This document shows, one piece after another, positions 1-11,448 of a stretch of 64,000 nt of DNA; the first letter of the stretch is position 1, and every line of letters begins with the position of its first letter. The DNA is taken from positions 6,822,942 to 6,886,941 of the forward strand of contig NC_063063.1 of assembly GCF_018812025.1 (NCBI RefSeq), in the 5' to 3' direction. Source of the stretch: Megalobrama amblycephala (taxonomy: Eukaryota; Chordata; Actinopteri; Cypriniformes; Xenocyprididae). The translations under genes were made by a program, and so were the position numbers. The notes under the pieces were generated by a model. It saw only the letters and a list, made by a program, of their open reading frames with translations, had not been told where the DNA came from and ran no database searches.

Positions 1-3000
1 TATACAATGGTGCTGTTGTGCAATAAAGGCAATGGGGAAAACCATGTGCTCACTTCCTCTGATGAGTTAAATATAGATATGGAAAAGAAAGACAGTCTGT
101 TTGGTTCGACTGCTTGTGGCACTGACCTTGGTTTTGGCATCAATTCGGGCCCCTCTCTCCAGCAGCAGCCTGACCATGTTGGCATTTCCTCTTTTCGATG
201 CCACATGGAGAGGTGTGATGTCATTCTGTCACAATAAAATAACAAAACTAATTGTCAGACACACAATCAAGTTCTAAAGAACTGTACACAGTAATTCACT
301 CCCTGAAACACATTTAAATATGCCATAAAGTACCAAACATGCTAGAAACACGTTAAATCACGCAACAATTGTGCTAATGTGCGATTAACGCCACAAAAGA
401 GGAAGTTGTTGTAACTCAGGCATACAATGTCCAATCTGCCCCAAACTTCACTTGTTTGAGAACAGTTCTGCCCTGAACACATCTACATGACAATATTCAG
501 TTACAGTAATAGCGCCACCCACTGGCAACTGTAAGTGACGTATTTATCATTGTGATGCACTACTAGCAACATACTAAAATATGCAACTGAGTACTAAACA
601 TGCTAGAAACATTCTAAAACATGTTAGCGACACTTATCTGAGTGCTAAAGCATGCTATTATCATCATGAAATATGAAGGAGTTGTAACTCGAGCATACAA
701 TGTCCAATCTGCCTCAAACTTCACGTTTGAAAAGTGCACTGGCCTGAAGACCCAAAATTTAGTCATAGTCATAGCGCCCCCAGCTGGTAGCAGGAAGTGT
801 GGCAAATAGAAATGACTGACATTTTCCTCCTATATTTACTGTATATACTTAAATGCATATTGCCCTCCGTGCACTGTTTTCCTAAAGCCACCGGGTGGCG
901 GTGGAATGGGTGCGAGGGCCCTTTCATTGCTGCTTGCAGCTTTGGTAGTTGCATGGATTTCATGAGAAAGCTTTCTGGTTTACCACCTTTTCATTATCAT
1001 AAGTACATGGCTAATGCTAATGCCGAAGACTAAAAGCATAATGGCTTAATAATACAATAACAACAGGAAATAAGTACTCAAAATTGCTGAAATGAACACT
1101 TAAATTAGACAGTAAATGTTTGTTATTCATTGACAAGTCGATTTTTAGAAATCACTCATGGGGGAGGAAACACATCTGTTTCTGATAACTGTATCCATGA
1201 GAATATGTAAAAATAGTGGATTACCTGGCCTATATTTAAAATCATGTCATGAGCATTAATGTACTATACTGACATTTTTTTTAATTTTTTTTTACAAACT
1301 AAGGTGCAAGTCTGTAGTGATCTTTAACAACAAACAATTGATGCTTTCAACAAAGAAAAAGAAATAAAAAGGCAAACTGAAAGAATTTCATTTTTTTTTT
1401 TTCCTTTGCATATGGGATTTTTTTTATTATTGTGTCATAATTTGTCTGCATCTGTGATATGTTGTCATGATATCAGGTCAAACAATATGTGTTCCATCTT
1501 AGAGCTTTTTATAATGTTGCACATATAAGAGATTTTGTTTGTAGCTGCAGTCATGGAACGGATGTAGTGCACATCATCACACCGAAGGTGGAAGTATTGG
1601 GCTACACCACCCTCTAGTGATGGCTCACAAAATCCCTAACTTACCATGATGCACTGCTTTTTCTAAACCATAAAAGACCCCATAAAATGTATCTGCATAT
1701 ACCATTAACAGGCATCTTGGGAGCAGTACAATGTGTCACTTAAGTTAAAAACTGTGTGGGATGGTATTTTTGAGTACATAGTAGCGAATGCTTTGATTCT
1801 AAATTATGGAGATTTGGATGTCAGATCTGTGGGATCAAATTTCACTTCATGTCAGGGTCAAAGATCTGCAGAGAGACGCTGGTTTACATGGTCTAAACTA
1901 GTTCAGGGTCAATCTGTGTATGCAGTGCCAAGAAGGTGTTTAGATCAAGTGTTTTACATTGTTCTGAAAGCAACATTGGTTGAGTTTAAGCAGCTGATCA
2001 TACAACAGTTATTTCCAGTTCTCTAATTTGTTTGGCTGAAAGGTTTTCCGAGAGTGCTGTAATATGATCCAACGGCACTGGGATGCTTCACTGTTTGTAT
2101 CGCACTTGTCAGTGTTCAAGGCATTCCAGGTCAGTTTTTTTTTATTTTTTAAACACTTAGCATTTTCTCTCACACCACAATCACTCAGAGTGGGGTTTCT
2201 TTCACAAGCAGTAGCAAGCAGGGAGTTGAAAATGGAAAACCTGGCAGTGGAGTGGGACTGGATTCATTATAAAAAGCTTTTTACTCTCATAAAAGTGCCC
2301 AATATAAAAAAAAATAAAAAGCCTTTTTAAAGGTCTAGTTTAAAATGTACACTACAGTTCACTACTGTTTAATGTTTTTGAAAGATGTCTCTTCTGCTCA
2401 CCAAGGCTGCATTTATTTGATCCAAAAATACAATAAAACGCGTAATATTATGGGTCCCACTTTATATTAAGTGGCCTTAATTACTATGTACTTACATTTA
2501 AATTAATAATTTGATACAATGCACTTATTGTGTACATTCATAATTACACTGTTGACCCAACCCTTACACCTGACCCCTACCCTTAAACCTACCCATATCC
2601 CACCTCAATAGCAGCAAAAGTGTTTTGCAATTCAATATGAACCCAATAAGTACATTGTACTCATTTTTTGATGTAAGTACATAGTAGTTAAAGCCACTTA
2701 ATATAAAGTGGGACCATATTATGAAATATAATTTAAAAGAACTGTTTTGTATTTGAATATATTTTAAAATGTAATTAATTCATGTGATGGCGAAGCTGAA
2801 TTTTCAGCATCATTACTCCAGCCTTCAGTGTCACATGACCCTTCATAAATCATTCTAATATGCTGATTTGGTGCTCAAGAAAAAATTCTGATTATCACAG
2901 TTGAAATGCATGTTGGTAACATGATTGTAACTGACCTGGTGAACAAATTTTATTTAAACAGAGATCTAATTTTGCACATACTTCATTTGATTGTGACAAA

Positions 3001-3207
3001 AGTGCATTAAGTATCATGTAAATATATAACAAAATACCTTTTGGCAGCTATTTTAGTCCATGCTTTAAATATGACCTAAAATGATTTCCTCAGGGACAAA
3101 AAAGGCACTGCATACATAGAATGTCTCTGGTCTGACCATAGTGTAGCTCATTCATAGCCATCCACTCCACTCTTACAGAAAACCACAGCTGGAGTTTGTG
3201 TCCTTAC
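1..3207. other. Intron downstream of ank3 exon 8
   Basis: No coding exon seen on either strand. 380-790 holds two copies, offset by 276 bp, of a cyprinid interspersed repeat (shared cataCAATGTCCAATCTGCC-type core at 421 and 697, each followed by a gcgcc(a/c)cc motif). 850-960 is a related tail (gagggccctttcattgctgc). 2453-2715 is a hAT-like element. 1260-1400 is poly-T rich. The rest is unassigned AT-rich DNA. Confidence 0.7.
2453..2715. mobile_element. hAT-like non-autonomous element, copy 1, with 8-bp TSD
   Basis: Begins GGTCCCACTTTATATTAAGT and ends with the inverse, ACTTAATATAAAGTGGGACC. Flanked by a perfect 8-bp duplication, atattatg, at 2445-2452 and 2716-2723. An 8-bp target duplication with short inverted termini is the hallmark of the hAT superfamily. 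No coding capacity, 263 bp. Two relatives lie at 4712 and 23909. Confidence 0.88.
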
Positions 3208-3306
3208 CCTCGCCTTGAAGTCTACGGCAGCCCCGCGGTTCAGGAGCAGGGTCGCTACATTGATGTTGCCGTAGTGAGCTGCTATGTGGAGAGGGGTGAA
3301 GCCACT
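3208..3306 (-). CDS. ank3: ank3 exon 8, ankyrin repeat (last exon in window)
   Basis: A 99-nt exon encoding [20 protein letters not shown] then [27 protein letters not shown] is near-invariant in vertebrate ankyrins. GNINV fits ANK3 (ANK2 has GNVNV, ANK1 ENLNV as recalled). The usual residue before the final AR is T (DFTAR); here it is K, a conservative-looking solvent-exposed change. The acceptor is ctccag before 3306 and the donor AGG|gtaagg is strong. The next exon, expected to begin [14 protein letters not shown], is not found between 1 and 3207, so it lies outside the window. Confidence 0.95.
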
Positions 3307-4094
3307 CTGGAGAGGGACAGAGAGAAATAGAGCACAGTGGTCAAAATGTCACATACAGAACTCTGAGGGCCTTGACCCCTTGTCACCTGACCTGACCTCA
3401 TCCTCTACATGTGAAAAGACGACACCAGGACAGGCGTGGTGCAGTAAATCTCTGACAGACTTACACGGATGACCTTAGCACAACACTGAGGGAAGACTCA
3501 TCCTTCACTTGTTCCCTCACACCAACTCAATCCAGCTGATTCATTCTTATGCTTTGGGCTGAACATTAAGTTTACATTAATCTCTCAGTTTAGAAACTAT
3601 GCTGTGGTTACAATAGGTGTGAGGGTTTTTCCATTTAAAGAATGTGCTTTCCTCAGATGTACGAAGCCGCAATAACAGCAACCTTCAGCCAACAGTTGAA
3701 TTAACATACATACAAAGCTTTAGTGAAGGTGGACCCATGACGTCAAGTGTGCAAACATGCAATGTGCTGTTCAAAACCATTAAAAATAAATCTTACTTGC
3801 CTAACTATTATCATAAATACAATTTAAATTATTTAAAAAGCAACTTGCAGTGCATTTTATTGAATTTTATATATAGCACACTTAGTCAGTGGGCCACTGT
3901 AAATTTGACAGTGCAGTTAAGCAGTAGCTTTAGATGAACATTAGACTATTATTCCCAGTGTTGTCAGTGGTTAATACTGTATTTAAGTTACATGTCATGC
4001 AGTGCAAAACAAAGCTATTAAGAAATCGGTAGGACAATCGGTAGTAACAAATTGTAGGACTGCTGGAACAAATCTGGAAGCCATGCTGACTGTG

Positions 4095-4269
4095 AAGAGA
4101 AAAGAAGAGAAGAGAAGAGAAGAGAAGAGAAGAGAAGAGAAGAGAAGAGAAGAGAAGAGAAGAGAAGAGAAGAGAAGAGAAGAGAAGAGAAGAGAAGAGA
4201 AGAGAAGAGAAGAGAAGAGAAGAGAAGAGAAGAGAAGAGAAGAGAAGAGAAGAGAAGAGAAGAGAAGAG
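4095..4269. repeat. (AGAGA)n pentanucleotide microsatellite, about 175 bp
   Basis: About 34 nearly uninterrupted copies of agaga (AAGAG class), purine on the plus strand. The array gives long open frames on both strands (REEK-type and LFSS-type peptides) that are artefacts of a repeat unit without stop codons. Pure homopurine arrays this long can form triplex DNA and are unstable in length. Confidence 0.97.
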
Positions 4270-4711
4270 GCTCTTTCTGCTGGCACCTGCAAGGAGGGGA
4301 ATGTCATGCATGAAACGGGACGAGCGCTCTGCAGCTGAGGAGTCTGTCTCCACACTACCTTCATCTGCAGGACAGTACTAAATATTTAGGTTTGGGTCTA
4401 AAGGGCACTTAGATTTATAGTTTAAAGCATTTAAAGCATAATGCAATTTCCAAAGCAAACTGGTTTTAACATGAGTATAAAATGTTGCACACCCTGCTGG
4501 TCACAAGAATATGTTGTGTTTTGGATACTGTTGTGCAGGCTTCTTAACTACGGTAAAACCGAACAGTGAAATTAATTAAATTAATTGAGTTTGTTTCACT
4601 CAAATAATAATGAAAGTTCATTGTACTAAAAAAGTTGTGTGAACTCAAAATGTAATTGTAGTAAGCTGAACTTAATACGATTTAGTTGAGTTGCAGCAGA
4701 TTTCTAATTCC

Positions 4712-5083
4712 GGTCCCACTTTATATTAAGTGGCCTTAACTACTATGTACTTACATCAAAAAATAAGTACAATGTACTTATTGGGTTCATATTGAATTGC
4801 AAAAAAACCTTTTGCTGCTATTGAGGTGGGATACGGGTAAGGTTAGGGAAAGCTTTGGTGGTATGGGTTGGTTTAAGGGTAGGGGTCAGGTGTAAGGGAT
4901 GGGTCAACAGTGTAATTATAAATGTAATTACAGAAATTAATTACAGATGTAATTACATGCAGGTGTTTTTAAAATACAAGTACAATGTAAAAACATGTGT
5001 GTACACAATAAGTGCATTGTATCAAATGATTAATTTAAATATAAGTAAATAGTAGTTAAGGCCACTTAATATAAAGTGGGACC
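4712..5083. mobile_element. hAT-like non-autonomous element, copy 2
   Basis: Same GGTCCCAC...GTGGGACC termini as the element at 2453. Flanked by ctaattcc (4704-4711) and ctgattcc (5084-5091), a target duplication with one change. 372 bp. The internal part is in the opposite orientation to copy 1 (ggtaggggtcaggtgtaagg against the cctgacccctaccc type). Confidence 0.85.
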
Positions 5084-5139
5084 CTGATTCCTAGCATGCT
5101 TTGCATCAGACTGTATAAATGCTGAAATTAAGTGTTCTT

Positions 5140-5335
5140 TAGTCACGTTGACGGTTTTAACGATGCCTTTGGTACCTCAAAAGGTGCAATGTCGTTGCTG
5201 CCTATGTGTGGATCTGATACCCTCGGATTTCATGAAAAATATCTTAATTTGTGTTTTGAAGACAAACAAAGGTCTTACGGGTTTGGGATGACATGAGGGT
5301 GAGTACTTTATTTCAGTTTTGGGTGAGCTAACCCT
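5140..5335. mobile_element. Right-end fragment of TTAA-flanked repeat element
   Basis: Ends ttttgggtgagctaaccct followed by TTAA (5336-5339), the same terminus as the elements at 9944-10672 and 35186-35977, and contains the shared internal motif atcttaatttgtgttttgaa. The left end is missing. Confidence 0.7.
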
Positions 5336-5404
5336 TTAAATGTTTTGAGGTAATAAGTTTCCTCAAATGTTTTGAGTATTCTGAAATTCTGAAAAAGTAA
5401 TCAC

Positions 5405-5662
5405 TTGACTTTATCAGCAAGACCAGAGCTCGTCGGTCCGTCGGGCCATCTGATCATTCTGATTGGCTGTTCAGCTACTGCCACCTGCTGGTACGGAAAA
5501 GCATTTCATCTTGCGCAGGCACAGAACCGACGTGCTACTTATTCGTCGGCTGTCGAGCGTCGGTTTGGTGTGTCAGGGCAACTTTGGACCCAGGACGCTG
5601 CTGACGTGAGCCAACCCCGCAGTCTGCTTTCGTCGCCACTAGTTGGTGTGTTCCTGCCTTTA
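5405..5662. mobile_element. Truncated PIF/Harbinger-like element
   Basis: The right part, ggtgtgttcctgcct then TTA, matches the terminus of the complete copy at 27028-27428. Internal parts match as well, inverted relative to that copy (atctgatcattctgattggctg, gggcaactttgga). The left terminus is absent. The 127-residue open frame here is a by-product of this repeat. Confidence 0.68.
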
Positions 5663-6050
5663 AGCAGAACTGATTTTTCATTGTTGTTGTTGCTGCGGCA
5701 AAACTATCCCAATTTAGCATACAGAAAGCATCAAGCAGGCCACTGGAAAGTTGACTTCTTGACTTCAAAAATTACATACTTCAATTAAAAAAAACCAAAA
5801 CACAACATGCCCTCCTTTTATTGAAAATTACTTTTTTTAATAAAAGTACTTCTCTCAGCTGCAGACCTCGACCAGGCTAAACCAGAGTGTTTCCTCTCCA
5901 TGCTATTTTTCTGTTGCCCATTAGTAATAGAAGCGCCATTCTATTGAGACAAAAAAGCAAAGAGCAGGGGCAGGAGGGGATGGGGCAGCAGCCACTGCAG
6001 CAGCGTGATGTGGGCGCTTTGTGAGGTGTGTAGCGTTTGTATGTGTATAC

Positions 6051-6074
6051 CTCTGTCGTTCTATTGACCATCAT
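6051..6074 (-). CDS. ank3: ank3 micro-exon (MMVNRTTE)
   Basis: A 24-nt exon encoding MMVNRTTE, flanked by ctctctag and |gtatac. Eight-residue MMVNRxTE inserts between the VESK and SGFTPLHIA repeats are known in ANK2 and ANK3, and skipping it keeps the frame. The exon is far too short for gene finders working on open-frame length, but its sequence, splice sites and position between exons 6 and 8 leave little doubt. It lengthens the loop between two ankyrin repeats. Inclusion is likely regulated by alternative splicing, which is an inference from size and phase. Confidence 0.92.
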
Positions 6075-6470
6075 CTAGAGAGACCACCAGAGCGGGAGGA
6101 GAGAGAATGGTCTGATTAGTGTTCACAAAGTCACAATGGGAGCACCAAGCTGTACGGTGGCTACACGGTGAGGGAGAGCAACAAACCACACATCACACAA
6201 CACCACAAGGGTTTAACTGGATGGTGCAAACTGACTTGTGATTGAAGAAGATTGTAAGTAAATTTACAATGAGCATCTCCCTTCATGCACCATTGAAATA
6301 CTTTAGCCACCACAAAGTCTGTTTAGATGTGTTTTTTTTATTTATTTATTTATTTTTACACTGCATTAATTCCAAAATATAACAATCATCCTATGTGTTT
6401 GAATGGAAAGCACCATCAAGTTCTAAATGTAAACTGATGGAAAGACTTGGTTGTACATTGATGGAGGTAC

Positions 6471-6656
6471 CTTAGATTCAACATCTGCATTGTGATCATT
6501 CTGCAGAAGTAACGCTGCTGCTTTGGTGTCGTCTTTACGGGCGGCGATGTGCAGGGCAGGTAGTCGCACCTTCCCCTTGGTGTCGTTCTCCAGGAGCAGA
6601 GATACCACCTGATCATGTCCTTGCTGAAGAGCTACGGCCAGTGGAGTAAAGCCATC
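6471..6656 (-). CDS. ank3: ank3 exon 6, about two ankyrin repeats
   Basis: A 186-nt exon, 62 codons, beginning [18 protein letters not shown] and continuing through [20 protein letters not shown] to the end [10 protein letters not shown]. The size and the fused two-repeat structure match the 186-nt exon known for ankyrin-G. The [11 protein letters not shown] and ADVESK motifs are ANK3-like, whereas ANK1 has a clearly different segment here (HENVVAHL). The acceptor is tgtag before 6656 and the donor AAG|gtacct. It feeds directly into the 24-nt micro-exon about 400 nt away. Confidence 0.95.
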
Positions 6657-6827
6657 CTACAGACACACAACACAAGAATCAACACAAGAATCCTTAAGTA
6701 GTAGAAAGAGATGTAAATTTAAAGGTACACTAGAGAACTCTGGGCTCATTATCAACAACTTTACAATATAAAATTCAATTTTTCTTGAAGAGGAAGTTTT
6801 TACATTAGTTATGATTCAGCATGGTCT

Positions 6828-8432
6828 TTGAAAGTGGTGGGCAACTCTGGATTTCAAGATTCCACTTTCCTGCAGAAAGCTTGGCTCCAGCCCTAATCAA
6901 ACACACTTGAACAAGCAAATCAAGGTCTTCAGGATTACCTGAAAGCTACAGGTACTGTAGGTGAGTTTGATAATGGTTAGAGCTAAACTTTGCAGAAAAG
7001 TGAATCTCGAGGCCCAGAAGTAGCCCAGACCTGCTCTTTTAAATCCGGGGTGTCCAGGAGGGCCACTATCCTGCAGAATTTAGCTCCAGCCCTGATCAAA
7101 CACACCTGAACCAGCTTACCAAGGTCTTTAGTTCACTAGAAACTTTGGCTGTGTCCGAAATCACCCCCTATATCCTTAAATAGGGCACTATTTCAGGGGA
7201 CAGGCATTTGTAGTGGTGTCCGAAACCATAGTGGACGTTATCGAGTGCACTCATTCAATCCCACAATGTCGAATGTACAACCAATGCACTCTCAACGGCT
7301 AGAGAATACCCATAATGCACTGTGAGAGTAGCGGGCCGAATGAATTCCTGCGTCTGACCAGAAGATAGAGCTCATCCATAAATTTTCCAAACCGCTGGTC
7401 CAATGTGGGTACAGCATAATATCAAACAGGTAAATTCCTTTTTAATTGTCCAAGATAAATCTTTTCATCTTACTACAGGAGCTGCCAGTTTGCTAAGTTT
7501 CAAATAATTATTAAACAGCAAGCACAAACTATGCAAAAGTGGCAGCCCTTCTGGCGCACTCAGTGTCCGAATTCACTCACTCGTTTTCATTTACTCCTTT
7601 AGGTGGACTATATTATTGGAGAAATGTAGGCAATAGTGAATAAGGATATAAGGTGTGATTTCAAACACAGCCTTTCAGACAAGTGTGTTTGGACAGGTTG
7701 AAGCTGAAGCCTGCAGGACACTGGCCCTCCAGGAGCTACACATGGTCTCCTGAGATTACCATATTAGAGCGGATCTGACTAGCAACATCCAGATCACTGA
7801 TAGTAAGAAGAAAGTCCCAAAACAGGGGTGTTAAATCCTATTTCTTGAAAGCCACTTTCTTGTAGACTTCAGCTAAAATCTGATAGAAGGTGGCCCACCA
7901 AGAGCAGGATTGGACACCCCTGTCCTGCAAGATGAATATCCAAAAAATATGTAGTCTCAGCAAAAAATAGCATATCTGCAGCCAAGGTAGATGGACTTTC
8001 ATTTATTTTCCTCACGGACATGTTATAAGCACTCAAGGATAAATGACAGAAGCTTGAAATTTCTTGATTCTAAGGGGTGGGCAACTCTGGTCCTCTAGGT
8101 CCACTTTCCCACAGAGCTTAGCTCCAACCCTAATAAAACACACCCGAATAAGCTAATCAAGGTCTAAGGTCTTCAGGATTACTAGAAAGCTACAGGGTTG
8201 GAGATCGATTCTGCTGGAAAGTGGATCTTGAGGTCCAGAGTTTCCCAGCCCTGTTCTAACGGGGTAGCCAACTCTGCTTCTGGAAGGCTACCTTCCTGTA
8301 GACTTCAACTCTAACCCTGCTCCAACACACCTACCTTTTAATCCTGAACACCTTGATTATGTGTGTTTGATCAGGGTTGGAGCTAAACTCAGACGGATGG
8401 TAGCCCTCCAAAAGCAGGGCTTGCTACCCCAT
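6828..8432. repeat. Cluster of five related interspersed repeats
   Basis: Five diverged copies at about 6828-7022, 7045-7735 (interrupted), 7825-7925, 8075-8258 and 8262-8432. Each has the motifs gtgggcaactctgg, gctccaaccct, aacacacctgaa, aatcaaggtcttcaggatta and a mirrored end such as ttggagctaaactc. Each unit is therefore partly self-complementary. It is a very common fish repeat whose class I cannot name with certainty. Confidence 0.7.
7147..7672. mobile_element. MITE inserted in a repeat copy, TTT target duplication
   Basis: Termini GGCTGTGTCCGAAATCACCC and the inverse ending tttcaaacacagcc. The host repeat reads ...actagaaac-TTT before and TTT-cagacaagtgtg after, so the uninterrupted site can be rebuilt with a 3-bp duplication, consistent with a PIF/Harbinger-type element. 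A related copy lies at 18488-19053. Confidence 0.7.
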
Positions 8433-9508
8433 GGACAGACATCCATAAATGATCATCATTATTTACTATACCAGCACAGCTGAAGTAGTTTGAACTTCAT
8501 TAACAGCATTAATGTTCCATATCATAATCTTAACTACAGTAGCATTCAACTGAATCTGAAAATTTACATAAGAATGGCATTACAATCACGAAACAAAATA
8601 GATTTTTTTTCTGCTCAGTAGTCATGGTAGAGTATACTGTAAGCGCAGTAACTGACTCCAGACTCCTTGATTGTGCATTATATTTATACAGTTCTTCATC
8701 AATTATTCCTTTCTTGGTAAATAATAGGGCTGAGTATTGACAAAAACAAAATACATTGCCATACATATGTCATGATTCAATACATTGTGGTGTATCACAA
8801 TATCAGAATAGGTGGGATCAGACAGAATCTCTCTTGTGTGGAAAACCCCACTAAAGAATAGCATTTTCAGAGTTTAATGCTTTTAGATGAGCTACTTCTA
8901 AATAAATTGAACTGTAGGAAATTGATATTAACAAACACTTAAATAAAAAGAAAATATTCATACAAGAATATAAAATATCAATCATATAGTGAGAAAAAAA
9001 AACACAACATATAAATATATGATTGTATAATGGCAGAATGTTTAATAAAAGCAACATAAAAATAGTTAATAATTCTCAAAGAGCAGCTTGACATCAAAAT
9101 GCTGTAATGCATCTTTTTGTGGTTGAATTTCAGATCTTCATTCTCACCAACATGGATCATTAACATGCAAACAGCTCTTCAAACATGAAAATGTTCTCGG
9201 ATGCATAATCACTGTCTGAGAGACACAAGGGCCTGGTACATTCTCAAGGACAGTGACGTCTGGCACCCTGCTCTGTCATGCACGCACACACACACCACAC
9301 ACACTTCAAGCCGGGCATTCAATACCCTCACTGCGCAACTAGTGTCTGCCTGCTGCCTTGAAAAGGATAGCAAGGTCACTGGGCATTCTGAGTCAGGTTT
9401 TATATGTATCATTGCTAGATAGACCTATAAGCATGATGCTTCATACACAGTGCTGGGAAATGGAGTGATGTCAGTGATGAATGGATAGGAACAGAAGGTC
9501 CTGCTCAC

Positions 9509-9607
9509 CTCTGTGGCAATGCTCTGACTGGATCCGTTATCCAGGAGGAATTTGACTACATCCAGGTGGTTCTCCTGGGCAGCCATGTAAAGTGGTGTGA
9601 AGCCATT
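9509..9607 (-). CDS. ank3: ank3 exon 5, ankyrin repeat
   Basis: A 99-nt exon encoding [20 protein letters not shown] then [25 protein letters not shown] is nearly invariant in vertebrate ankyrins, and the LLDNGxSQSxATE end fits ANK3 (ANK2 has LLENGANQSTATE as recalled). The acceptor is ctacag before 9607 and the donor GAG|gtgagc is strong. Phase 0 on both sides. The preceding intron (9608-13540) is filled with repeats, including a 729-bp palindromic element and a probable solo LTR. Confidence 0.94.
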
Positions 9608-9943
9608 CTGTAGCAGGAACAAGAGCACACTTAGAAATGTTTCATTCATGTTCTCTTTAACTTTATCAAGCAGCCAAACAATTACACACATAGACTAAAT
9701 GTTTTTTTATACTGTACAAACTGTATATTCTATCACCCTACACTAATCTTAAACCTACACATCACAGAAACCTTTCTGCTATTTTAGATTGTCAAAAAAG
9801 ATCATTCTGTATGATTTATTGACTCAAATACAAGATTAGATCACAGCATTGCCTCTGACATACAGTAGTCTTATCTGCAGGATTGTACTGCAGTGGTGAT
9901 AATCTCTTTAACAAATTTAGATTCTTATTTGAAATACCTTTAA

Positions 9944-10672
9944 AGGGTTAGTTCACCCAAAAATGAAACTTCTGTCATTAATCACTCACCCTCATGTCAT
10001 TCCACACCCGTAAGACCTTCGTTCATCTTCGGAACACAAATTAAGATATTTTTGATAAAATCCGATGGCTCAGAGAGGCCTCTATTGCCAGCAAGATAAT
10101 TAACACTTTCAGTGCCCAGGAAGCTACTAAAGACGTATTTAAAAAAGTTCATGTGACTACAGTGGTTCAACTTTAATGTTATGAAGCAACAAGAATACTT
10201 TTTGTGCGGCAAAAAAACAAAATAACGACTTTATTTAACAATATCTAGTGATGGGTGATTTCAAAACACTGCTTCATGAAGCTTCGAAACGTTACGAATC
10301 TTTTGTTTTGAATCAGTGGTTCGGAGCGTGTATCAAACTGCCAAAGTCACGCCCCCCTGTGGTGAACCATTGAAATTTCAAAACAATTATGACGTAACGC
10401 AGCCTCGTTTACTGAAATCACGTGACTTTGGCAGTTTGATACGTGCTCCGAACCACTGATTCGAAACAAAAGATTAGTAAATCTTCAAAGCTTCATGAAG
10501 CAGATTTTTTAAAATCGCCCATCACTAGACATTGTTAAATGAAGTCGTCATCGGACTTTATCAATAATATCTTAATTTGTGTTCTGAAGATGAACGAAGG
10601 TCTTACGGGTTTGGAACGACTTGAGGGTGAGTAATTAATGACATCATTTTAAATTTTGGGTGAACTAACCCT
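9944..10672. mobile_element. Long palindromic TTAA-flanked element
   Basis: Begins AGGGTTAGTTCACCCAAAAA and ends TTTGGGTGAACTAACCCT, with TTAA on each side (9940-9943 and 10673-10676). The two halves are inverted copies: gcttcatgaagc, ctgccaaagtcacg and gtaagaccttcgttcatctt on the left reappear as complements on the right. TTAA flanks fit a piggyBac-type target duplication, though TTAA could also be part of the inverted terminus. No protein coded. It is the same family as 35186-35977. Confidence 0.75.
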
Positions 10673-11207
10673 TTAAACTTGAAATATGCAATATGTCTGG
10701 TCATTTGATACCAGTGTTGTGTGAACTTTAGAATTTAACAACTGACTTTTTTTTAATTCATGAGTGTGCATGTGAATTGAATTGGCCACACCCACAGGAA
10801 GTTGAATTGGAATGACAGGAATAGGAAATGCATTCACCCATAAATAAATTTAAACACAAATGTTTTTACTAATATATAAACCATTCATTTTGACTAATTT
10901 TTAAGTTTGACTTATTAGTCAATATTGTCAAAACAACAAATGCAACAATATGTCAAACGCCTCTTTGTTTTTAACTTTTAACTAAAAATAAATACTGACC
11001 TCCAAATTTGGGTAATGAAGTTTTTTTTATGTAGGCATGTTAGCTTAGTTAGCTTAACTTAATAACTTAAGTAGTAGACAATATTATGTTAAATGTATGA
11101 TACTAGATAAATAATGTTGCAATTTTCAAACGTTTGATTTTTTTTCAATGTTGGTTATCTAGCTAACGTTAGCTACGATTAGCTAACATAGTTATTAGCA
11201 GGCCCAG

Positions 11208-11402
11208 TGTTACAATCGCGCCTGTCCCGGACTCCGTTTCCCAGAATCCTCCCTGCTCCACATCTGTTTGCAGTTCCTCATCAGCCTTCCCGCTTCTCCC
11301 TGGATTCCCTGCACCTGTCCATTGTCATTAGCACTCCCTTTAAGTTGGACTCACTCCTAGCACTCCCTGTCCGTTCTATTGTTTATCTAATGTTGTTGTT
11401 GT

Positions 11403-11448
<46 letters not shown>

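Larger units (their letters stand above)
3307..6050. other. Intron between ank3 micro-exon and exon 8
   Basis: Contains the AAGAG microsatellite (4095-4269), a hAT-like element (4712-5083), the right end of a TTAA-flanked element (about 5140-5335) and a truncated PIF/Harbinger-like copy (about 5405-5659). 3310-4090 and 4270-4700 are unassigned. No further exon was recognised. Confidence 0.65.
6657..9508. other. Intron between ank3 exons 5 and 6
   Basis: Mostly a five-copy repeat cluster (6828-8432) with an inserted element at 7147-7672. A hAT-like terminus (tagggctgagtattgac) occurs near 8727. A short CA-rich stretch lies near 9282-9303. 8850-9200 is AT-rich without recognised content. Confidence 0.6.

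Noticed and set aside
1..3207. Search for the next ankyrin exon ([14 protein letters not shown] type)
   Set aside because: No matching motif on the minus strand; the exon must lie outside the window.
3930..4364. Open frames of 144, 111 and 103 residues on both strands
   Set aside because: They are the AAGAG microsatellite read through (LFSSL and REEKR repeats); the repeat unit has no stop codon in these frames.
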